NCBI GenBank assembly: GCA_964537075.1
Contig: CAZIBB010000032.1
Location: forward strand, 1 to 10,884
Direction of reading: 5' to 3'
Origin: CAYTED01 sp964537075
GTDB taxonomy: Bacteria; Patescibacteriota; Minisyncoccia; Moranbacterales; UBA1568
DNA length: 10,884 nt
The notes under the pieces were generated by a model that did no database searches, had not been told where the DNA came from, and was given only the letters and a program-made list of their open reading frames with translations. This document shows, piece by piece, positions 1-4,626 of this stretch (the stretch's first letter is position 1; each line of letters opens with the position of its first letter). The translations under genes were made by a program, and so were the position numbers.

Positions 1-126
1 CACAAAGACCAAACAAAACACAAATCTTAGATTTCAAAGCACAAACATCATCTTAACAGGTTTGGATCCTGTGTTTTGAAAGTTGTGCTTTGTTTGGCTT
101 TTTGTGCTTTGGAAATTGTGTTTTAT
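1..126. repeat. Heptad inverted repeat downstream of atpA
   Basis: This spacer element follows the atpA stop codon (133). The left arm (1-46) is made of 7-bp words of the type xxxxCAA on the plus strand, with one 4-bp ACAA unit following an AGACCAA word. The right arm (69-126) carries the complementary words (TTGTGCT, TTTGGCT and similar), so the two arms form an imperfect inverted repeat around about 20 bp of unrelated sequence. The same word family, including the CCAAACAAA core, recurs at 5626-5758 and 8377-8526 and inside tatD at 5344-5403. The element may continue to the left of the window. There is no gene in it. Confidence 0.7.
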
Positions 127-132
127 CTCCAA

Positions 133-1644
133 TTAAATTGCAAATCCCTGTTTAAATGCAGTGATATGTTTCTTCAACATTTCCTCCACTTCCGGTGTCA
201 ACGATTTTTCTTTGATAATCGCATCGAGCGCCTCTTTTCCGGTCGTATCGAAATACATGAAAAATTCTTTTTCGAACTTTGCGAGCTCCTCCACTTTCAC
301 GTCATCGAGGTGTCCTCGTGTCAACGCATACAGAATAGCCACCTCGCGTTCCACCGGAAGCGGTGCATACTGCGGTTGCTTCAGGATTTCCACGGCGCGT
401 CGGCCTCGTTCGATGAGAGAACGCGTCTTCTCATCGAGATCGGAACCAAATTGTGCAAAGGCTTCAAGTTCACGGAACTGTGCGAGATCGAGACGGAGCG
501 TTCCTGCTACCTGTTTCATCGCCTTGATCTGCGCAGCTGAACCCACGCGTGAAACCGAAAGACCGACGTTCAATGCCGGGCGGATACCCTTGTAAAATAA
601 ATCTGACTCGAGATAAATCTGACCATCGGTGATGGAGATGACATTCGTCGGGATATATGCCGATACATCACCCGACTGCGTTTCGATAATCGGAAGCGCG
701 GTCAATGATCCACCTCCGAATTCTTCGGAAAGCTTCGCACTGCGCTCGAGGAGTCGCGAATGCACATAGAAAATGTCTCCCGGATATGCCTCGCGTCCCG
801 GCGGACGGCGAAGAATGAGTGATATCTGGCGATACGCCCACGCGTGCTTCGAGAGGTCATCATAGATCACGAGCACGTCTTTCCCTTGATCCATGAAGTA
901 TTCCCCGATCGCGCAGCCGGCGTACGGCGCGAGATAGGAGAGTGCAGCCGGATCCGAAGCGCCTGCCACGACGACCGTCGTGTACTCCATCGCTCCGGCT
1001 TTTTCGAGCTCTGCCACGATGCGAGCCACCTTGGACTCCTTCTGTCCGATAGCGACATAAATACAGATGATGTCCTGTCCTTTTTGATTGATAATTGTGT
1101 CGATAGCAATAGCAGTCTTCCCCGTCTGACGATCGCCGATGATCAGTTCCCGCTGACCACGGCCGACCGGAATAAGCGCATCGATTGCCTTGATACCCGT
1201 TTGGATCGGCTGATTCACGGACTTTCTCGTGATGACGCCCGGCGCGATCTTTTCCATCGGATAATGCTTGATCGCCTCGATAGCTCCCTTGCCATCGATA
1301 GGAAGACCCAGCGCATTCACCACGCGACCCACTACCTTATCCGCAACCGGTACCGAGAGGATACGTTTGGTGCGCTTGACCACATCACCCTCCTTGAGCG
1401 AACCTGTTTCCGACAGGAGCATGACACCCACCTCATCCTCTTCGAGGTTCAAGACCACACCGACGATCGTCTCGCCCGTCGCGGTCACGAACTCCACCAT
1501 TTCTTGAGACACTACATTCGTCAATCCCGAAACCCGCGCCACACCATCACCGACCTCGAGTACGGTGCCGATTTCCTCGCGTGAAGCGACATTTTCAAAG
1601 CCGGCGATCTGCTTCTTCAATTCTTCGATAAGTGGATTGGACAT
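133..1644 (-). CDS. atpA: F-type ATP synthase alpha subunit
   Basis: Alpha subunit of the F1 head, which binds non-catalytic nucleotides and alternates with beta around gamma. The product has 503 residues, the usual length. Visible landmarks are the N-terminal segment that contacts delta (about 1-20), the beta-barrel domain (about 25-95), the P-loop GDRQTGKT at 170-177, the Walker B region VLVIYDD at 257-263, and the signature SVSRVGSAAQ near 363-372, whose Arg366 corresponds to the arginine reaching into the catalytic site of beta. A helical C-terminal domain follows. The start at MSNPLIEELKKQI fits the family and no SD precedes it; the upstream bases are A/T rich. It follows atpH after a 104-bp heptad-repeat spacer and is the last complete atp gene in the window; atpG is expected next. 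Confidence 0.98.
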   Translation of the reverse strand: MSNPLIEELKKQIAGFENVASREEIGTVLEVGDGVARVSGLTNVVSQEMVEFVTATGETIVGVVLNLEEDEVGVMLLSETGSLKEGDVVKRTKRILSVPVADKVVGRVVNALGLPIDGKGAIEAIKHYPMEKIAPGVITRKSVNQPIQTGIKAIDALIPVGRGQRELIIGDRQTGKTAIAIDTIINQKGQDIICIYVAIGQKESKVARIVAELEKAGAMEYTTVVVAGASDPAALSYLAPYAGCAIGEYFMDQGKDVLVIYDDLSKHAWAYRQISLILRRPPGREAYPGDIFYVHSRLLERSAKLSEEFGGGSLTALPIIETQSGDVSAYIPTNVISITDGQIYLESDLFYKGIRPALNVGLSVSRVGSAAQIKAMKQVAGTLRLDLAQFRELEAFAQFGSDLDEKTRSLIERGRRAVEILKQPQYAPLPVEREVAILYALTRGHLDDVKVEELAKFEKEFFMYFDTTGKEALDAIIKEKSLTPEVEEMLKKHITAFKQGFAI

Positions 1645-1655
1645 ATTTTTCGTTC

Positions 1656-1732
1656 ACATAACATATAACATGGAACAGATAACAATTTTTTTCTCTGATT
1701 GTTCTGTGCTCTAGGCTGTATGCTCTCTGATT
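1656..1732. repeat. Heptad inverted repeat between atpH and atpA
   Basis: The left arm (1656-1683) is four 7-bp words of the type AxxxAAC on the plus strand (ACATAAC, ATATAAC and two more). The right arm (about 1694-1732) holds four complementary words (GTTCTGT, GCTCTAG, GCTGTAT, GCTCTCT), so minus-strand RNA could pair imperfectly across the T-rich centre. The element begins 16 bp after the atpH stop and ends 11 bp before the atpA start, so it occupies the place where an SD for atpA would be expected. The pairing is weaker than in the other spacers, but the 7-bp phase is clear in both arms. Confidence 0.6.
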
Positions 1733-1748
1733 ATTTAAATACAGGGTA

Positions 1749-2141
1749 CTATTTCGCAAGAGTCGCTCGTAATTTCCGTACCGCTGTCGAAACCGTCGCG
1801 TCATAGAGCACGGTTTCACTCCGCATTTTCATCCCCCCGATAAGGCTTCCATCCGTGACAAATCGCGCATCAACTGACTGGTAAGTAAACACATCCTTCG
1901 CTTGCTTCAAAAGCATTTCCCGTGTTGCACCATCGACTTCATACGCCGTGGTAATCACGACATCCGTTATTCCTGATTGCGCCCTCAAGATTCGTTCAGC
2001 TTCCTTGATAATCTTTCCCATTTTCTTTCCTTCTCCGCGACGAGTGAGCCAAGCGAAAAACTGCGAAGCCGTATCGGTTGCATTCCCCTCTTTCTCAAGC
2101 TCGAGGAGTGCTGTCGCATATTGTGGAATGGAAAGTCTCAT
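1749..2141 (-). CDS. atpH: F-type ATP synthase delta subunit (short form)
   Basis: Delta joins the F1 head to the peripheral b stalk. I chose the start at MRLSIPQYATALLELEKE (2141), giving 130 residues, because the alternative ATG at 2189 adds 16 residues that are only translated repeat. The N-terminal helical part (SIPQYATALLEL) and the C-terminal stretch DGSLIGGMKMRSETVLYDAT, matching the family's end motif (IGG ... D.S), support the call. At 130 residues it is clearly shorter than the roughly 170-180 of model bacteria, with a reduced N-terminal helical bundle; I believe short forms are usual in Patescibacteria. It lies between atpF and atpA as in standard operons. No SD precedes the ATG; the bases just upstream are GTTACCCCC. 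Confidence 0.88.
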   Translation of the reverse strand: MRLSIPQYATALLELEKEGNATDTASQFFAWLTRRGEGKKMGKIIKEAERILRAQSGITDVVITTAYEVDGATREMLLKQAKDVFTYQSVDARFVTDGSLIGGMKMRSETVLYDATVSTAVRKLRATLAK

Positions 2142-2145
2142 GGGG

Positions 2146-2222
2146 GTAACTAGTAATCTGTAATCTGTAATCTGTAACTGGGGATTCACTTGCCTGATTT
2201 CCAGTTACCAATTTCTTGTTAC
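2146..2222. repeat. Heptad inverted repeat between atpF and atpH
   Basis: The left arm has three perfect tandem copies of TAATCTG (2154-2174), bounded by GTAAC at 2146-2150 and GTAACTGG at 2174-2181. The right arm (2201-2222) has CCAGTTAC at 2201-2208, a perfect 8-bp complement of 2174-2181, and GTTAC at 2218-2222, which complements 2146-2150. The centre is about 19 bp of unrelated sequence. The element starts 10 bp after the atpF stop and ends 4 bp before the atpH start. Its word differs from those in neighbouring spacers, but the 7-bp period and inverted layout are the same. Confidence 0.75.
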
Positions 2223-2232
2223 GCGGGAAATC

Positions 2233-2682
2233 CTATTTCCCGCTCTTTTCTTTCAAAATCTTCTCCACTGCCATCACGACGGTTTCTGCAAGCTCTTTCT
2301 TCGCCTCGGTAAGCATTTTCGCTCGATCGAGATCAATCTTTACCTCGGCATCGGCGAGAAGTTTCTTCACTCGTTCTTCCGTTTCGACAATTTTCATCGC
2401 ATCACGCTTCTTCCCAGACTCATCAGCATCCATGAGTAATTTCTTCGCCTCGGCACGAGCTTCGGAAAGAACAGCTTTTTCCTTTTCTTCTATCTCATGC
2501 AACTTGATCGTTGCTGCTTCAGCATCTTGTAACCCACGTTCAATCTTTGATGTCCGGTCATCGAGCATCTGAAGCATCGGCTTGTAAGCATATCGCTTGA
2601 GCACGAACAACAGAATCGCGAAATTCACCACCTGTGCGAGGAGGAGCTTCCAATCGATACCAAGATTTGATAATGCCTCCAT
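2233..2682 (-). CDS. atpF: F-type ATP synthase subunit b
   Basis: Subunit b forms the membrane-anchored peripheral stalk that holds F1 still against the rotor. The start at MEALSNLGIDWKLLLAQ (2682) gives 149 residues; the frame stays open to an ATG at 2712, but those 10 extra residues are translated repeat. One membrane helix spans about residues 11-30 (WKLLLAQVVNFAILLFVLKR), followed by the conserved KPML segment and then a long charged alpha-helical, coiled-coil region to the end (AEAKKLLMDADE, KKLLADAEVKIDLDRAK). Hydrophobic anchor plus long right-handed coil is the b-subunit layout, and its place between atpE and atpH agrees. No SD is seen; the start is preceded by repeat-derived sequence ending GATTCCT. 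Confidence 0.95.
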   Translation of the reverse strand: MEALSNLGIDWKLLLAQVVNFAILLFVLKRYAYKPMLQMLDDRTSKIERGLQDAEAATIKLHEIEEKEKAVLSEARAEAKKLLMDADESGKKRDAMKIVETEERVKKLLADAEVKIDLDRAKMLTEAKKELAETVVMAVEKILKEKSGK

Positions 2683-2689
2683 AGGAATC

Positions 2690-2781
2690 AGTGAACAGTG
2701 ATCAACGAACAATCAACAAAAGAATGGGGGGTCGTGAGCCTTTTTGGCCACTGTTCCCTGTTCATTGTTCGCTGTTCTTTG
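2690..2781. repeat. Heptad inverted repeat between atpE and atpF
   Basis: The left arm (2690-2724) is five 7-bp words of AxxGAAC type on the plus strand (AGTGAAC, AACGAAC and variants). The right arm (2749-2781) is four complementary words of GTTCxxT type (GTTCCCT, GTTCATT, GTTCGCT, GTTCTTT). The spacer at 2725-2748 begins with a run of six Gs and contains GCC-TTTTT-GGC. The element starts 3 bp after the atpE stop and ends 7 bp before the chosen atpF start. The same word is used in the next spacer (3098-3200) and inside tatD and metG. Confidence 0.8.
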
Positions 2782-2784
2782 TAG

Positions 2785-3012
2785 TTAGCGGAAAAGAATC
2801 ATGAGCGAAATAACGAGAGCGTAAATCGCGATGGCTTCGGTAAAGGCGATACCGAGAAACATCGTCATTTGAATCTTCGATTGAGCCTCCGGATTACGTC
2901 CGATCGCTTCCAATGCCTTTGAAAAGAGAATTCCCATGCCGGCGCCCGGTCCGATCGCTCCGATACCGATGGCGAGTGCTGCTCCGATCATTTTTGCTGC
3001 TTCAATGTCCAT
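2785..3012 (-). CDS. atpE: F-type ATP synthase subunit c
   Basis: Subunit c forms the ion-carrying rotor ring in the membrane. The product has 75 residues arranged as two hydrophobic helices (about 5-32 and 48-73) joined by the polar loop GRNPEAQ at 38-44. The glycine-rich first helix (GIGAIGPGAGMG) and Glu59 in FLGIAFTEAIAIYALV of the second helix, the ion-binding carboxylate, are diagnostic. The glutamine and serine that bind sodium in sodium-type rings (GPGVGQG and AES) are Met26 and Ala60 here, so coupling to protons is the better inference. Unlike its neighbours it has its own likely promoter (3060-3088) and a weak SD-like AAGGA just before ATG. It sits between atpB and atpF. Confidence 0.96.
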   Translation of the reverse strand: MDIEAAKMIGAALAIGIGAIGPGAGMGILFSKALEAIGRNPEAQSKIQMTMFLGIAFTEAIAIYALVISLMILFR

Positions 3013-3059
3013 AATCCTTATGTTATTTGATTACTTATAATTACACTAAACGACGACTC

Positions 3060-3088
3060 ATTATAGGGGAAATTTCGACTTCTGTCCA
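3060..3088 (-). promoter_or_regulatory. Internal promoter ahead of atpE
   Basis: On the minus strand TGGACA (3083-3088) is followed after 17 bp by a perfect TATAAT (3060-3065). Transcription would start near 3053, about 40 bp before the atpE start. This is the one atp spacer in which the repeat element stops well short of the start codon (86 bp), leaving room for a promoter. Extra transcripts starting here would favour subunit c, which is needed in many copies per complex. The call rests on the consensus match only. Confidence 0.6.
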
Positions 3089-3097
3089 ACTCTCTTC

Positions 3098-3200
3098 AAC
3101 GAACAATGAGCAACGAACAGCGAACAAAAAAATCATCTTCTGCCCCGTTCCTTAAATCCCACTCCCTTGATCTCTGTTCATCGTTCTCTGTTCACTGATT
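3098..3200. repeat. Heptad inverted repeat between atpB and atpE
   Basis: The left arm (3098-3132) holds four AxxGAAC-type words followed by an A run. The right arm (3169-3200) holds GATCTCT, GTTCATC, GTTCTCT and GTTCACT and runs into the atpB stop codon (3199-3201). The 36-bp centre is pyrimidine rich and unrelated to the arms. The word family is that of 2690-2781 and of the in-gene arrays in tatD and metG. Confidence 0.78.
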
Positions 3201-3951
3201 AGTGGGCTGCGGGAGTTCGTGCCATCTTGATGAAAACGAGCGAGAGCATCGCAAATACCGCCGCTTGGATAAATCCAACGAAGATTTCAAGAAAGAGGAA
3301 CGGCAACGGGACGAAATACGGAACGAGGTGAAGCATCACCGTCAGAAGTACTTCGCCGGCAAAAACATTTCCGAACAACCGGAAAGAAAAAGACAAGAGC
3401 TTGGCTACCTCACTCACCATCTCGAGAAGCCCCATGATAGTCCCCAATCCATATGGTTTATGAAATGGACTGATAAAAAACTTCGCTGCATATCCCCGAA
3501 GTCCGAGTGCGGCGATACCAGCAAACTGAATCGTGAAAACGACGATAAGAGAAAGAGCAATCGTCATATTCAGGTCTGCGGAAGCACTCCGGATAAAGGG
3601 CACAATCGTCGGATGACCATCATGCATGACGGACCAACCAACCGTCCCCATTCCCGGCAGGAGTCCGATCCAATTCGAAAGCAAGATAAAAAAGAAAATA
3701 GTCGCCGCCAAAGGGAAAAACTTCCGCCCTATCTCACGATCACCCATGATATCCGTTGCAAGATTGAGAAGCGCCTCGATCACCGCCTCCACGACATTCT
3801 GAAAACCGCGTGGAACCGTCTGCAGGCGCTTCGAAAGAAGGGAAAGCGAAGTGATGAGGATAATCCCAACGAGAAGTGTGATCACGAAAGCATTCGTGAT
3901 CGGAAACCCGGCCCATTTGAAATATTCTTCCGCTGCGATTGAAATTTCCAT
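3199..3951 (-). CDS. atpB: F-type ATP synthase subunit a
   Basis: Subunit a provides the two proton half-channels next to the c ring. I chose the start at MEISIAAEEYFKWAGFP (3951), giving 250 residues. The frame is open to an ATG at 4080, but that extra 43-residue stretch is encoded by a terminator-like hairpin and a hairpin repeat (KKRLPAGRQGTT) and is not family sequence. Several hydrophobic helices are visible (about 18-40, 78-100, 127-150, 172-190, 196-215 and 217-242). The signature LLSFSFRLFGNVFAGEVLL contains the essential arginine, Arg191, matching Arg210 of E. coli. It is the first recognisable atp gene; I see no atpI upstream. No SD precedes the ATG. Confidence 0.95.
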   Translation of the reverse strand: MEISIAAEEYFKWAGFPITNAFVITLLVGIILITSLSLLSKRLQTVPRGFQNVVEAVIEALLNLATDIMGDREIGRKFFPLAATIFFFILLSNWIGLLPGMGTVGWSVMHDGHPTIVPFIRSASADLNMTIALSLIVVFTIQFAGIAALGLRGYAAKFFISPFHKPYGLGTIMGLLEMVSEVAKLLSFSFRLFGNVFAGEVLLTVMLHLVPYFVPLPFLFLEIFVGFIQAAVFAMLSLVFIKMARTPAAH

Positions 3952-3963
3952 ACATTGAATAAT

Positions 3964-4030
3964 AACGGTCGTTCCCTGCCTACCGGCAGGCAGGCGCTTT
4001 TTGATCCGCCGGCTGGCGGAGTCCGCTGTT
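3964..4030. repeat. Two-hairpin repeat in the atp leader (PAGRQG type)
   Basis: This 67-bp element is bounded by AACGGTCGTTCC (3964-3975) and GTCCGCTGTT (4021-4030). Inside are two palindromes: CCTGCC-TACC-GGCAGG, and CCGCC-GGCT-GGCGG further right. The same two ends, enclosing two different hairpins, occur at 5140-5197 within tatD, which marks this as a dispersed element. Read on the minus strand in the atpB frame it encodes KKRLPAGRQGTT; PAGRQG-like peptides are, to my knowledge, a common sign of this repeat class in Patescibacteria. Here it lies between the likely transcription start and the atpB start codon. Confidence 0.75.
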
Positions 4031-4052
4031 ATATCAAAAAGGGGTCTTAAAC

Positions 4053-4087
4053 AAAAAAGTCGGCTGTTTAAGGGAAACAAGCCGACT
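4053..4087 (-). terminator. Hairpin plus U-run between the 117-aa gene and atpB
   Basis: On the minus strand an 8-bp stem (AGTCGGCT at 4087-4080 with AGCCGACT at 4065-4058), extended inward by GTTT/AAAC with one bulged base, is followed at once by six Ts (4058-4053). This is a standard intrinsic terminator shape and could end transcripts arriving from metG, tatD and the 117-aa gene. The likely atp promoter lies upstream of it (4090-4118), so atp transcripts would begin within this hairpin; it may act instead as a 5'-end stem or an attenuator. Confidence 0.7.
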
Positions 4088-4089
4088 CC

Positions 4090-4118
4090 ATAATACGAGA
4101 AATTCCGGTTACCGTCAA
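4090..4118 (-). promoter_or_regulatory. Likely promoter of the atp operon
   Basis: Minus strand TTGACG (4113-4118), 17 bp, then TATTAT (4090-4095): one mismatch to consensus in each box and ideal spacing. The start would be near 4083, about 130 bases before the atpB start codon. The resulting leader would contain the hairpin at 4058-4087 and the two-hairpin repeat at 3964-4030. The -35 box touches the inner end of the long inverted repeat 4118-4216. Confidence 0.62.
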
Positions 4119-4216
4119 ACCCGTTAGAGATAATGACCCCTATAAAAAGCCCTTCATTAAAGCTGCCAAGACAAATCCACGTATTTGAGATTATTCACCA
4201 AAATCTCTCACGGGTT
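4118..4216 (-). other. Noncoding stretch with long inverted repeat; candidate structured RNA
   Basis: The arms at 4118-4131 and 4203-4216 are complementary at 13 of 14 positions (core AACCCGT / ACGGGTT plus AGAGAT / ATCTCT) and are 71 bp apart. On the minus strand the interior could also form a small hairpin CAAAT-ACGTGG-ATTTG. The stretch follows the stop of the 117-aa gene (4232), has no convincing reading frame, and ends where the atp promoter starts. It does not show the 7-bp phase of the other spacers. It could be a structured 3' region of the upstream transcript, a small RNA, or a DNA element next to the promoter; I do not recognise it. Confidence 0.4.
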
Positions 4217-4231
4217 CAAATGAAATGAATA

Positions 4232-4585
4232 CTACTGAACCACTGAATCAGTATCCTGCTTGACTCCACCCATAAGTCTATCAGCGGCTTTGTCCTTCTG
4301 TTCCTCAAGAACCTGTATAGCACGACGGATTTCCTCTGCCAGCACCATATCGCCGGCCCTGATCGCCACTGCCAATTCGTCGGCCTTCTTCTTCTTCAGT
4401 TCCTCGATAGCTCCCCATCGATCACTCTGCACCTTCGCATTCTCTCTTTTTTCAGCTGCCCTCTCTTCTTCCTCGGCGACAGCAACTCCCTCGCGAAGAC
4501 CATCATCCGCACCGCGAACCGACGACCGCTCCGCTTGTGGCGACTGAGACACGTCAGATACGCCAAAATTTGTCATTTCTCCCAT
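4232..4585 (-). CDS. Hypothetical 117-aa charged coiled-coil protein
   Basis: I do not recognise this protein. It has 117 residues, no signal peptide and no membrane segment. Residues 1-32 are Ser/Gly rich and probably disordered. Residues about 33-100 are rich in Glu, Lys, Ala and Arg and predicted helical (AEEEERAAEKRENAK, EELKKKKADELAVAIRAG, LAEEIRRAIQVLEEQKDKAADR), probably a coiled coil or helical hairpin; the tail is polar. It starts 41 bp after the tatD stop, on the same strand, so cotranscription is likely. A TATAAT-like sequence overlaps the tatD stop (about 4626-4631) but lacks a good -35. The ATG at 4576 is an alternative start; GGGAGA lies just before it but too close for ideal spacing. 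Codon pattern and conserved strand favour a real gene, but homology is unknown. Confidence 0.6.
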   Translation of the reverse strand: MGEMTNFGVSDVSQSPQAERSSVRGADDGLREGVAVAEEEERAAEKRENAKVQSDRWGAIEELKKKKADELAVAIRAGDMVLAEEIRRAIQVLEEQKDKAADRLMGGVKQDTDSVVQ

Positions 4586-4626
4586 ATTTCGTTTCGTTTA
4601 TTAATTAGAGGAAATCTCCTTATAGA

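Noticed and set aside
844..1584. Long open frame (246 codons) on the plus strand opposite atpA
   Set aside because: It has no family features, no RBS and is fully explained by the codon pattern of atpA on the other strand.
2142..2189. Upstream ATG for atpH
   Set aside because: The extra 16 residues are the translated TAATCTG repeat; family similarity starts at 2141.
2683..2712. Upstream ATG for atpF
   Set aside because: The added residues come from the GAACA-type repeat arm and lie before the normal b-subunit start.
3202..3942. Long open frame (246 codons) on the plus strand opposite atpB
   Set aside because: Its extremely charged product is the mirror of the hydrophobic atpB codons; no supporting signals.
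3952..4080. N-terminal extension of atpB by 43 residues
   Set aside because: The extension is encoded by the terminator hairpin and the PAGRQG-type repeat; family proteins begin near MEISIAAEEYF.
4141..4165. Second terminator after the 117-aa gene (stem AGCTT/GGGCT followed by Ts on the minus strand)
   Set aside because: The stem is only five pairs with two G-U pairs; too weak compared with the hairpin at 4053-4087.
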